Assembly: GCA_016706685.1 (NCBI GenBank)
Contig: JADJJE010000006.1
Location: forward strand, 1 to 28,770
Direction: 5' to 3'
Source: Sandaracinaceae bacterium
Lineage (GTDB): Bacteria > Myxococcota_A > Polyangia > Polyangiales > Houyiibacteriaceae
Length of the DNA: 28,770 nt
Part shown: in pieces, positions 8,481-17,890 of the stretch
Layout of the letters: every line of letters begins with the position of its first letter
How positions within the stretch are numbered: position 1 is the first letter of the stretch
Program-made: the position numbers and the translations under genes
The notes under the pieces: generated by a model
Told to the model about the DNA's origin: nothing
The model's database searches: none
What the model saw: only the letters and a program-made list of their open reading frames with translations

Positions 8481-9824
8481 ATGATGCGGCCCGTCCGAGT
8501 AGCAGGCTCCGTGCTAGCGCAAACGCCAACGAGCGGCCGCGCGATCAACTGTATCGATATCCTGGCGACCGCGCTGCGCTCTGGCTGGCTCGTGGGGGTG
8601 GTTTGCCTGTTTGCCTGCTCGCCCGTTGCAGAGCCACCAATGGTGGACGCGGGCACCTGCATGCAGGCGATCGATTGCGACGATGGCTCGTTCTGCAATG
8701 GAGAGGAGCGCTGTGCGCCGGATGCGGCATCCTCCGACGCCAGCGGATGCGCGGCGGGTACGCCCCCATGTCCGCTACCGCTGATTTGCGACGAGTACGC
8801 TCGCACGTGCACGGAAGCCTGTGGCGTGCGGGATGCCGACGGGGATGGGTTCCTCTCCATTTCATGTGGAGGCAACGACTGTGATGACGAGGATCCTCAC
8901 CGCTTCCCGGGAAACATCGAGGTCTGTGACGACGGGCTCACCCGACAGCGCGATGAGGACTGCGATCCGACCACGTTCGGGTTTCAGGACGCAGACGCTG
9001 ATGGTGAGGTCTCCGCGTCGTGCTGCAATACCCGGGCAGACGGCACCCTTTTCTGTGGGAGCGACTGCGATGACCGAAGCATCCTGCGTCGCGCCTTCCA
9101 AGTGGAGCTCTGCGACGTGGTGGACAACGACTGCGACGGCGTGGTCGACGAGCAGACCATGAGCGTGGAGTGGTATGCGGATGCCGACGGCGATGGGTTC
9201 GGCGAAGCCCTAGCGAGCATGTCTAGCTGCACCCCCGTGCCCAGCCACAGCCTCTCGCCGAGCGACTGCGACGACAGCGAGGCACGGCGGCACCCCGCGC
9301 AGCTCGAATTGTGTGACTTGGTCGACAACGACTGCGACTCGCGGGTGGACGAAGGCGGCAGGTGTGGAGCCGTGGTGACGCTCGACGCCTCAGGGGGGAG
9401 CGCGTATCTCTCGCTCGAGTCGGGGCTCCGCGCGTCGCTACACGTCCCCGTGCATGCGCTCTCTGCACCGGTCATCGTGTCCATGCGCGAGATGACACCC
9501 GCAGTGCTTGCCCCGCTGCCCTCAGGCTTCGGAGCGGTGGGGACTGCGTTGGTGCTCACGCCGTACGGGCTCCAGTTCGACGTGGCCATCGCTGTCGCGC
9601 TCCCCACGCTCGGCGATGGCGAGACCATCTTGGTGTTGGACAACGAGACCGATGGGACCTGGACGCTCCTCGCCACGACGCGAGCAGGAGGCGTTGCCAC
9701 CGGGACCCATGACAGCTCGGGGATCTATCTTCTCGCGGCACTGGTTTGCGTCCCCACGCTCGAGATCTGTGACGGGCTGGACAACGACTGCGATGGCCTC
9801 ATCGACGATGGAGTGTGCGCGTGA
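8481..9824 (+). CDS. MopE-type metal-binding repeat lipoprotein (short paralogue)
   Basis: First of three tandem paralogues, 447 aa. A hydrophobic stretch ending in 'LVGVVCLFAC' gives a lipobox with Cys46, so the product is probably a lipoprotein; the long n-region may mean translation starts later (for example the GTG at 8511). A 'DCDDGSFCNGEERC' segment is followed by three 'putative metal-binding motif' units (PF11617, MopE-like) beginning at residues ~118, 170 and 234, each with a Ca-loop-like DxDxDG, a 'DCDD' and a 'CDxxDNDCD' element. The first unit is a variant ending 'DEDCD'. Residues ~296-425 form a beta-rich ZU5-like domain ('SGLRASLHVPVHAL'), and a half motif 'CDGLDNDCDGLIDDG' closes the protein. 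It lacks the domains that follow this point in its two larger neighbours. Likely surface-exposed and calcium- or copper-binding (family knowledge plus inference). Confidence 0.8.
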   Translation: MMRPVRVAGSVLAQTPTSGRAINCIDILATALRSGWLVGVVCLFACSPVAEPPMVDAGTCMQAIDCDDGSFCNGEERCAPDAASSDASGCAAGTPPCPLPLICDEYARTCTEACGVRDADGDGFLSISCGGNDCDDEDPHRFPGNIEVCDDGLTRQRDEDCDPTTFGFQDADADGEVSASCCNTRADGTLFCGSDCDDRSILRRAFQVELCDVVDNDCDGVVDEQTMSVEWYADADGDGFGEALASMSSCTPVPSHSLSPSDCDDSEARRHPAQLELCDLVDNDCDSRVDEGGRCGAVVTLDASGGSAYLSLESGLRASLHVPVHALSAPVIVSMREMTPAVLAPLPSGFGAVGTALVLTPYGLQFDVAIAVALPTLGDGETILVLDNETDGTWTLLATTRAGGVATGTHDSSGIYLLAALVCVPTLEICDGLDNDCDGLIDDGVCA

Positions 9825-12800
9825 TGCGTTTGCCGGTGTGGGCGCGAAGCGTGAGGGTTCTGAGCCCCTTGCTCGCCAGCCTGTCCCTCTTGCTCGGGTG
9901 CGGAGACGCGGCCGAAGGCGCGCCTGACGGTGGCGTCCGGACGCTCTGCCGCGGGCCTTCAGACTGCAGCGATGGGATGTTTTGCAACGGGGCGGAGCAG
10001 TGCCGCCCCGGCGTACTCGGGGCTGACGAGTTCGGCTGCGTCCCCGCCACGAACCCGTGTGGCGTGCGCCTTCGCTGCGACGAGGCAGATCTCCAGTGTG
10101 AGAACGACTGTGTTGGCCCATCCGACGCCGACGGCGACGGCCACGATGCGTCGTGTGTGGCGGCGACGACTGCGACGACTCAGACCCAGAGAGGTTCCCC
10201 GGCAACATCGAGGTGTGCGACGGAGGCCCACGAACGCGACGCGACGAGGACTGTGATCCCATGACGCTGGGGAACCTGGACGCCGATGGCGATGGAGACG
10301 TGGCTGCCGCATGCTGCAATCCGTCACCGGCGGGCGACCTCTGTGGGTTGGACTGTGACGACGGGAGCGATCGGCGCCGGTCTGGCCAAGTGGAGCTCTG
10401 TGACGAAGTCGACAACGACTGCGACTCGCGCGTTGATGAGCAGACCCAAGAGGTGCCATGGTTCCCGGACACCGATGGCGACGGCTTTGGCGACCCGGAC
10501 GGCGCGGTGCAGAGCTGCTTTCCGGTGGCGGGCAGCAGCCTCCTCGGGACGGACTGCAACGACGTGGACGCGCAGGTGCACCCAGGTCTCATCGACATCT
10601 GTGACTCGGTCGACACGGACTGCAACGGCGTGGTGGATGACGATCCCCTGTGCGCGGAGTCCGTGGTGGTGCCCAGCGAAGGGGCCACCCTGTCGCTCAC
10701 CACGACCGGTGGCGTTCACATCGTCGTCGAAGTGCCGGCGGGAGCGGTGCCGGCGGGGACACGGGTGGCTCTCGGAGCAGCGACCAGCGCCTCCGTAGCC
10801 AGCCTCAGCGCGGTCGGGACGCTGGAGGATGTGCCCTTCGCGGTCACTCCGCTCGACACCGCCTTCACGCTTCCGTTGCGCATCACGGTCACCACCGGCG
10901 GCGTCGCGTCGCAGGTGTTCTACTCCGTGTCGCTCTCCGACGACATGTGGGACGCCGTGCCAGTTGCTCTGAGCGGCGGCATCCTCAGTTTTTCCACGCG
11001 CACGTCGGGCGTGTTCACGGTCGTGCGACCGGCATGCACGCCAGCGATCGAGACGTGCGATGGCGTCGACAACGACTGCGACGGACTCGCCGACGAGGGT
11101 GGAGTCTGCGCGACCGACGGCGTGTTTAGGCCCGATCCGGTCAGCTGCCCCACAGCCGACGCGGGGGCCGAGACGGTCTTCCACGTGGTGTCGCTGAACG
11201 TGCCCACGTTGGACGCCATCGATGGTGGCACGGCAGCAGGGCACGACCTCGACGCTCGCGACAGCACCTGTGGCACGCCGGACTTCGTTGGCCGGGCGGA
11301 CAACGCGATGGTGGGCCTGGCGGACTCCCTTCACGGCATGGGGCCGTGGCAGCGCTTCTCGCTGCGCAGGGCCTTCACGGAAGCCGTGGCGTGCCGGGAC
11401 GGCGACACCGCGTGTCACCCGCTCCGCATTCGGGTGCGTGTGCGCCCGGGTGCTGGCTGTGCCGAGCTGCGCATGGAAGACGCCGAGACCGGGGACCCGC
11501 TCACCTCGCCGTTCGGTGTGTCGGTGGCGGCGTCCGGGCGCATCACCGGGGCCGCCGAGTCGCTGTCCCTGCCCCTCTCAGTGCGAGCGGGGACGTCGAG
11601 CGCCACCGTAGACATCCTACTCGAGCGCGTCATGCTCACGGGCCAGCTGAGCGCAAGCGGCATTCGCGCGCTGACCATCGGCGGTGTGTGGGAAGGCAGC
11701 AACGCTGAGTCGGCGCTCCGTGCGGCTGCGCCCGCGCTCTTTCTCGACGACGATGCGACCCCCACCATGGTGGGAGCGGCGGTCGCGTCGCGTCTGGATC
11801 TCGACACGCCTGCGGGCACCTGCGCAGGCCTCTCGGTGGGGCTCGTGGGGGAAGCCCTGCCTTGGAACGAGGCGCTGTGTTCTCCCGGCGAGTTCGAAGC
11901 CACGCCACCTTCGGGCGGCAGTCCCCGCACGTGCAGCCCGTGTCCACCAGAGACGTTCTCCGACCGCCTCAACGCGAGCACGTGTCAGATGTGGCGCGGC
12001 TGCCCGGACGGAACCCTCGTCACCCGCGTGCCCACCGCGAAGCGCGATAGGGTCTGCGGCCCGTTCCAGTGGGCGCGGGCTATCGCCGCCGACGTTGTGC
12101 ATCGGGACAACGGTGCGGCGGGGCCCTACGCCGTCGCGCCCGGGCTGCTCGCTGGCGTCGTCACGTCAGGGGCAGTCCCAGAGATCCGCGTCGTGGATGA
12201 GTCGGGGACCGTCGTCCAGCAATGGACCGTAGCAGGCGCGATCCTCGACGAATTCGAGTGCGCCGTGGACGGCAGTGGGCGGACGCTGTTTGGCGGCGCG
12301 TACGTGGCTGGAGCGTTCGCGAGTGACCTCGACGGCATCGTCCGTGCGTTCGACGAGTCTGGCACTCAGATGTGGGGCGCTACCCTGGCGCACTTCCCCT
12401 CCGGTGTTGCGTTGCCTCCGCCGACGTCCGCCGAGCGGGTCCGCGGCGTCGCGACGGCTTCAGACGGTCGCGTGGTCGCGGTGGGCACAGCCGAAGGGCC
12501 GCTAGGGCAAACCTCCACCAATGTGGCACATCACTTCGCTCGCGCGCTCTTCGACACAGGACTGACCGCGTGGACCTACGAGGATGCGACCTCGGCCGTG
12601 CCCACCAGCGTGGCCTTCAGCCCGACCGGTGGGGTGTGCTCCGCAGGGCAGACGCAGCTGGCGTTCGCAGGGCAGACACTGACCGGGAACCGCGATGGCT
12701 TCGTGCAGTGCCTCTCGTCGACCGGCAGCCTCCTCTGGACTCGGCTCTTCGGCGCACCAAACACCACCACGTTGGGTCAGGTCGACGTTACGGATCTGGT

Positions 12801-13260
12801 TGTGTCCGCCAGCTCGGTGTACGTCGTGGGCAGCGTTCGCGGGGCGTTTGCAGCGAACACGAGCGCTGGGGGGAAGGACGCGTTCTTGGCACGCTTGAGT
12901 CTCGGCGATGGCACTGTGACGTGGGTGCGTCAGCTCGGTTCCTCGGCGGACGACGTGGCTACCGCGGTCGAGCTCCACCCCGACGGGCGCGTCTTCGTTT
13001 TGGGCTACACCGGCGTCGCAGCGACAGGGGCCCCAGAGTTTGGCGCTCTCGATGGCTTCGTGCTGGTGAGCGACCCGAGCGGACACGCCACCGCGCTCCA
13101 CGCGTTCGGCACTCCCTCCTCCGAGCGCACGTCGGGGCTGACGTTCGACGAACAAGGCGACCTCGTCATCATGCTCGCGACCTTCGGTACACTGCACGGC
13201 GTGGCGACCAGCGCCTCGGGACAGGTGTTCGCCGCTCTTCCCACCCTCGAGGCGCCGTGA
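9824..13260 (+). CDS. Large MopE-repeat / ZU5-like / beta-propeller lipoprotein (one frameshift)
   Basis: The ATG at 9824 overlaps the previous stop by one base (TGATG) and gives a clear lipoprotein signal, 'LLASLSLLLGC' with Cys26. About 1145 aa once one indel near 10150 is corrected; the break falls inside the first metal-binding unit, where 'DADGDGHDAS' continues in another frame as 'CGGDDCDDSDPERFPGN', matching both paralogues. Order: three MopE-like units (to ~residue 285), a ZU5-like beta domain ('VHIVVEVPAGAVPAGTRVAL'), a half motif 'CDGVDNDCDGLADEG', a ~250-residue region beginning with 'GHDLDARDSTCG', a TNFR-like cysteine-rich patch (~684-746, 'CSPGEFEATP' to 'RDRVCG'), and a C-terminal beta-propeller with repeats such as 'DGFVQCLSSTGSLLWTRLFG' (SBBP/PQQ-like). 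Probably surface-anchored, binding Ca2+ and an unknown partner. Confidence 0.82.
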
Positions 13261-16200
13261 CATTTGGCTGCTCCATCTCCAGTGCTCGCTCGGGTGGGAA
13301 CAAGAGCGCGGTTGCGCTCTTGATCAGCCTCGCGTTCTGCCCTCTGCTCGGCGCGGGGTGTGACGAGACCCAGGTCGTCCCCCCGTCCGGCGATCCTCTC
13401 TGCGTTGCCCCCGCAGACTGCGATGACGGCATCTTCTGCAATGGCCAGGAGGCATGTCTCCCAGGCTTTGCGCTGGCCGACGACTTCGGGTGCGCCCCGG
13501 GACCGGCTCGATGCGCGCAGGGCGAGGCGTGCGCCGAGGAGGACCAGACGTGCGCGGTGGATTGTGCCGGGGTGGCGGCCGACCACGACGGCGACGGAGT
13601 CATCGCCGTGGCCTGCGGCGGTGCCGACTGCGACGACCACGACCCCGACCGATTCCCGGGGAACGCCGAGACCTGCGATGACGGCGTCGGCGGCATGCAC
13701 GATGAGGACTGTGACCCGCTGACGTTCGGGGTTGTCGACGCTGATGGGGACGGCGAGGTCGCGAGCTACTGCTGCAACGCTGACCCCGATGGAGTCCACT
13801 GCGGCACCGACTGCGATGACGAGTCGCGCGGTCGTCGAGCCGGGCAGCTAGAGGTCTGCGACGGTGCGGACAACGATTGCGACGAGCGGGTGGACGAAGA
13901 GACGGCCCCGGTGCCTTGGTACCAAGACGGCGATGGAGATGGGTTCGGTGTCGCCGACACGTTCACCATGAGCTGTGCTCCCGTGGCGGGACACAGCCTG
14001 CTCGCCACCGACTGCGATGACACGAACGCCGAGCGGCACCCGGCTCAGCTCGATGCGTGTGACCTGCTGGACAACAACTGCAGCGGGAGCATCGATGAGC
14101 TCCCCATCTGCGGGACGGTCACGGCGGTCCCCGCGGAGGGGGCTGTCCTGACACTGGCAACGGCGGCGGGGGTGGACGTCACGCTGCGGGTGCCTGCCGG
14201 GGCGTTGCCTGCTGGGACGCCCGTGGCCCTGGGGGAGACTTCCCTGCGGCGCTTGCCCACGCTTCGTCCCAATGAGCGCTTCGCTGGCGTGGCCGTGGCG
14301 GTGTCGCCCTTCGAGGCCGCCTTCGGGACGCCGGCTGTGCTGCGGATCCCCACGACGTTGACGAGCCCCGCGGTCTTGGAGCTACGCAACACGTTCGACC
14401 CCACGTGGTCGCGCGTGCCCAGCGCGGTCAGCGCGGGTGCGGTGGAGGTGACGACCACCCGCGGCGCCATCTTCGTCCTGGTGGATGTCTCGTGTGACGC
14501 CTTGCCGGAGAGCTGCAATGGCCTCGACGACGACTGCGACGCCGCGGTGGACGAAGACGCCTGCGTGGTGTCGAGCGGGCCTCCGTTCTACCCGGCCACG
14601 GCGTGTCCCAGCGCCAACTCGTCGCTGGCCCGCATATACCGCATCACTGCGCTAGACCTCCTCGATGCCGCAGGGCTGACGAGCGTGGGTGACTTGGGGC
14701 ACGACGTGGATGCACGAGGCTCGGTGTGCGGCCACGCCGACCTCCCTGGTGGGATCGACGTCGGCGCCGCGCCTTACCTCACGGCGCTGCGGGCGCTTGC
14801 CCCGAGTGAGCCGTGGTCGAACTGGCGTGGGGCGCTCGAGGCGGCCGTTGGGTGTGCATCGTCCAGCTGCGCGTCTCTCGAGCTGCTCGTCTCGCTCTGG
14901 CCCGGCACAGGTTGCGCCTCGGTAGAGATCAGCGACGGAGCGACGGGGCGCGCGCTCTCGCAGCGGTTCGGCGTCACGCGATCGAGCGCCGGAGCGTTCG
15001 GCGGCGCCGTGCCGGCACTCGAGCTACCCATTCCGTTGACCTCATCGGGTGGTGGCACAGCCACCCTGCGCCTCAGCGCCAGTCATCTCTTGCTGTCTGG
15101 CACGGAGGCGGGCGACACGCTCGCCAACCTCGTGCTCGGGGGCGTGCTCGAGAAGCCCGCGCTCGACAATGCCGTTCAAGGCGCCATCGGCCGCTTGGCG
15201 GACGCGGCCACCACATCCAACGTGCAGAGCCTCGTCGTCCCCTATCTCGACGTCACGCTCGGCTCCGGCGCCTGCCAGGGCTTGTCGTTCGCCACGGTAG
15301 GGACGGCGGAGCGGGTGCGCTGCCCCGATGTCGACTTCGCTTGGGACCATGACGGCAACGTGGACACTGCGTGCCTGCCATGGACAGCCTGTGGCGTGGG
15401 TGAGTTCGTCAGCACCCCGGGCAGCCAGATCAGCGACCGTGGCTGCTCCCCGTGCCACCCAGGGTTCTTCACCGCGGCGTCGAACGCGCCGCAGTGTGAG
15501 CCATGGACACCGTGCGTGGCGGGCGAGTTCGAGGAGGCTCCAGGGTCTGCGGGCGCAGACCGAGTCTGTGCGAGCGAACCGTGGTCCATGCAGGTCGGCG
15601 GGGCTGGGCCGGACGAACTCTGGTCCGTGGCGGGATTCTCCGATGGATCAGCTGTTCTGGCTGGTCGGGGGGACGTCGAACTCACCGCGGGATCCATGGG
15701 CGCCTCAGGCGGCATTCTGCGGAGGGTGTCGCGCGCGGGTGCCACCCTGTGGACGTACCCGCACGAGGGCGGCATTCGTGCACAGGTCGCCACTGGTCCG
15801 GGCGACCGGGTGGCGCTTGCTTTCGACGCGTCGACTGCCGTGTCCGGGTTCATGGCGCTCGGCGGAACCGACTCGTACGTGCGGCTCTACGATGGCGTCG
15901 GAACTCAGCTCTGGACTCGCCAGGTGGCTACGTCGACGGGAGAACTGGTGTGGGATCTCGACATCGCGCCGAACGGATCGGTGATTGTGGTGGGCTCCAC
16001 CGAAGGTGTCTTGGGAGGGGCGGGCAACGCTGGCGACGAAGACGTGTTCGTTCGCTGCTACAGCGGCACTGGCGCCGTGCTCTGGACACGTCAGCTGGGT
16101 ACGACCACGGAAGACCGGGCTTACGCGGTGGCCAGCGATGGGTTGCGGGTGATGGTTGGAGGAACGACTGGTGGTGACCTGACTGGAGCTGGCGCGCTGG

Positions 16201-16760
16201 GATCATGGGATGGGTTCCTCCTGGAGCTGTCGCTCGCCACAGGGGCAACGCTCTCGGCGCGCAGCGTGGGTACGGCACAGTCCGACGAGGTGCGGGCCAT
16301 ACAAATTGCACCGGATGGGGGCGTCGTTGTGGGTGGCCACACGACGGGCATGCTCGGTACCACGGCGCCCAGGGGAAACGACGCGTTCATTCGGCGCTAC
16401 GCGCCCAACTGGTCGGTCGTCTGGACAGGGCAGTACGCGGACGCGACGATGGACAGCGCCGAGATTTTGAACGCGGTGGCGGTTGCATCGGATGGCAGCG
16501 TGATGGCGTGCGGGCACACCAGCGGAACGCTGGAGATCCCGAACGCCGGGTCGACCGACATTTTCTCCGTGCGCGTGAGCGCCGATGGGTCCAGCATCGA
16601 ACTCCGCCAGCTAGGAACACTCGGAACCGACCGGTGCTTCGACATACTGCTGGATCCGTTCGGATACTACGTCATGGTCGGGGACACGAGCGCCTCGCTG
16701 GTAGCCCCTGGAAACTTGGGTTCCTACGACGGGTTCGTGATTCGAGACGCAGTTCCTTGA
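13257..16760 (+). CDS. Large MopE-repeat / ZU5-like / beta-propeller lipoprotein
   Basis: Third paralogue, 1167 aa, uninterrupted. The GTG at 13257 overlaps the previous TGA by 4 nt. The signal ends 'LAFCPLLGAGC' (Cys35); the lipobox is weak because -3 is Gly. Domain order copies the second gene: 'DCDDGIFCNGQEAC', three MopE-like units (e.g. 'DGDGDGFGVAD', 'CDGADNDCDERVDEE'), a ZU5-like domain ('VDVTLRVPAGALPAGTPVAL'), 'CNGLDDDCDAAVDED', a ~250-residue region with 'LGHDVDARGSVCG', a TNFR-like patch at ~705-775 with paired 'GEF' and 'CxPC' elements, and about seven ~50-residue propeller blades at ~776-1167 ('DVFVRCYSGTGAVLWTRQLG', then 'DGFLLELSLATGA'). The blades have the SBBP form 'D-x-F-v-x-G-x-x-W-x-R-x-x-G-T'. 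Role unknown; tandem duplication and overlap suggest production as a set, perhaps as adhesins. Confidence 0.85.
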   Translation: MTFGCSISSARSGGNKSAVALLISLAFCPLLGAGCDETQVVPPSGDPLCVAPADCDDGIFCNGQEACLPGFALADDFGCAPGPARCAQGEACAEEDQTCAVDCAGVAADHDGDGVIAVACGGADCDDHDPDRFPGNAETCDDGVGGMHDEDCDPLTFGVVDADGDGEVASYCCNADPDGVHCGTDCDDESRGRRAGQLEVCDGADNDCDERVDEETAPVPWYQDGDGDGFGVADTFTMSCAPVAGHSLLATDCDDTNAERHPAQLDACDLLDNNCSGSIDELPICGTVTAVPAEGAVLTLATAAGVDVTLRVPAGALPAGTPVALGETSLRRLPTLRPNERFAGVAVAVSPFEAAFGTPAVLRIPTTLTSPAVLELRNTFDPTWSRVPSAVSAGAVEVTTTRGAIFVLVDVSCDALPESCNGLDDDCDAAVDEDACVVSSGPPFYPATACPSANSSLARIYRITALDLLDAAGLTSVGDLGHDVDARGSVCGHADLPGGIDVGAAPYLTALRALAPSEPWSNWRGALEAAVGCASSSCASLELLVSLWPGTGCASVEISDGATGRALSQRFGVTRSSAGAFGGAVPALELPIPLTSSGGGTATLRLSASHLLLSGTEAGDTLANLVLGGVLEKPALDNAVQGAIGRLADAATTSNVQSLVVPYLDVTLGSGACQGLSFATVGTAERVRCPDVDFAWDHDGNVDTACLPWTACGVGEFVSTPGSQISDRGCSPCHPGFFTAASNAPQCEPWTPCVAGEFEEAPGSAGADRVCASEPWSMQVGGAGPDELWSVAGFSDGSAVLAGRGDVELTAGSMGASGGILRRVSRAGATLWTYPHEGGIRAQVATGPGDRVALAFDASTAVSGFMALGGTDSYVRLYDGVGTQLWTRQVATSTGELVWDLDIAPNGSVIVVGSTEGVLGGAGNAGDEDVFVRCYSGTGAVLWTRQLGTTTEDRAYAVASDGLRVMVGGTTGGDLTGAGALGSWDGFLLELSLATGATLSARSVGTAQSDEVRAIQIAPDGGVVVGGHTTGMLGTTAPRGNDAFIRRYAPNWSVVWTGQYADATMDSAEILNAVAVASDGSVMACGHTSGTLEIPNAGSTDIFSVRVSADGSSIELRQLGTLGTDRCFDILLDPFGYYVMVGDTSASLVAPGNLGSYDGFVIRDAVP

Positions 16761-16827
16761 AGGAGGTGAGGCCTCCACCCGCGCCGTGGCCGACGCACAT
16801 CCTGCAGCCGCTTCGACCTGCTCGGCT

Positions 16828-17766
16828 CTACTCCACGCAGCCCGCGCCCGTCGGAGCGTTCACGTACGCCTCGCCGAGAGGCGTGAGCTCGCCGTCGTCG
16901 CCCAGCAGGTCCACGTACGGGATGCCCTCGAAGCGGCCCGAGAACCACGCGTAACGCGCGATGCGCGGCTCGCTCTCGAGGTACGCCACGGCGTCTTCCA
17001 TGAAGGCCACCTGGTCGGCGAAGCTTCCGGCGTTGTCGCAGGCGAACTCGGTGAGCCAGAGCGGCTGCGAGAAGCGCGCCTTGTAGGTCTCGATGTGGTT
17101 GATGAGCCACTCGGCCTTGTTGTCGCCTGCAGGGTTGCAGCCCACGTAGATGTGGAACGCCACCGCGTCCACGCGACAGCCGTCGCAAGCGGCGAAGAAG
17201 TCGTCCAGGTAGTCGAAGGGGCTGGTGTCCTGGCAGTCGCCGCCGCAGAAGTTCACGGCGGGCGACACGATGGAGAGGCCCAGCGTGTCGGCCACGCGCT
17301 CCACCTCGGGCCACAGCACGGCGGCCGCCGTGGCGGAGATGTCGGCCTGGGACCCAAAGTTGGGCTCGTTGAAGCCCAGCAGCCACTCGGTGTCGGCGGG
17401 GATGTTCGCGATCACGTCGTCCGCGTCGAAGATGGCTCCCCAGATCATGGGGAGGTACTCCACGCCGGCCGTGCGGTAGGCGCCGTCGCGCAGGTCCACG
17501 TCCGGCCGGTCGGCCCAGTTGTACCACCAGGCCACGCTCGACTGGAGAGCCGTCAGGTCAGCCACCGTGTGGTGCCCATAGGCGATGCCGCGCTTGCAGC
17601 CCGAGCGCTCCCACACCGAGCCGTCTTGGCTGGCGTCGCGGCCGCCCAGGTCGCGCGTGCCACCGTCGCGTGCGCCGGCGTCACTTCCGCTGTTGGTGGC
17701 GTCGGAGCAGCCCGCGCTGGTCAGGAGCGCGAGGCCCAGCAGGTTCAGGATGGCGCGGAGCTTCAT
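16828..17766 (-). CDS. GH128-type glycoside hydrolase lipoprotein (putative endo-beta-1,3-glucanase)
   Basis: 312 aa, ATG at 17766. Signal peptide with lipobox 'LLTSAGC', then a Gly/Asp/Ser-rich linker (~20-50). The catalytic part matches the Glyco_hydro_cc domain (PF11790, CAZy GH128): 'RGIAYGHHTVADL' start, 'WWYNW', 'YLPMIWGA', acid/base Glu in 'LLGFNEPNFGSQAD', 'IVSPAVNFCGGDC', 'DAVAFHIYVGC', nucleophile Glu in 'PLWLTEFAC', and 'RIARYAWFSGRFEG' near the end. Characterised GH128 enzymes cut beta-1,3-glucan, so this outer-membrane or secreted enzyme may attack fungal or algal cell walls or storage glucan, fitting a predatory or polymer-degrading lifestyle (inference). Family-conserved cysteines occur around 'CGGDC' and 'CDGC'. 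It converges on the lipoprotein cluster and diverges from the next gene. Confidence 0.88.
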   Translation of the reverse strand: MKLRAILNLLGLALLTSAGCSDATNSGSDAGARDGGTRDLGGRDASQDGSVWERSGCKRGIAYGHHTVADLTALQSSVAWWYNWADRPDVDLRDGAYRTAGVEYLPMIWGAIFDADDVIANIPADTEWLLGFNEPNFGSQADISATAAAVLWPEVERVADTLGLSIVSPAVNFCGGDCQDTSPFDYLDDFFAACDGCRVDAVAFHIYVGCNPAGDNKAEWLINHIETYKARFSQPLWLTEFACDNAGSFADQVAFMEDAVAYLESEPRIARYAWFSGRFEGIPYVDLLGDDGELTPLGEAYVNAPTGAGCVE

Positions 17767-17839
17767 GGTGGGGGCCTTGGTTCGTTGCCGTGGGGGATGT
17801 CGTACGAGCTTAGAGCATACGCCTCGGCCCGCGCAGCGT

Positions 17840-17869
17840 TGACACTCCCGTGCTGCTGTCGGTACAAGG
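17840..17869 (+). promoter_or_regulatory. Probable sigma-70 promoter for the 17891 lipoprotein
   Basis: A perfect -35 hexamer TTGACA (17840-17845), an 18-nt spacer and TACAAG (17864-17869, 4 of 6 to TATAAT) end 21 bp before the ATG at 17891. It lies in the divergent gap between the GH128 gene and the lipoprotein gene. No equally good promoter was seen for the minus-strand gene. Confidence 0.5.
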
Positions 17870-17890
17870 GCCACGCAAGGAAGAAGGAAC

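Noticed and set aside
8481..16760. Recent gene triplication with long identical DNA tracts
   Set aside because: The paralogues share domain order and motifs but differ widely in sequence; no long identical stretch was seen, so duplication is old.
16762..16776. GGAGG/CCTCC hairpin between the third lipoprotein gene and the GH128 gene
   Set aside because: Only 5 bp with a competing GAGGCCTC palindrome and no T-run; too weak to call a terminator.
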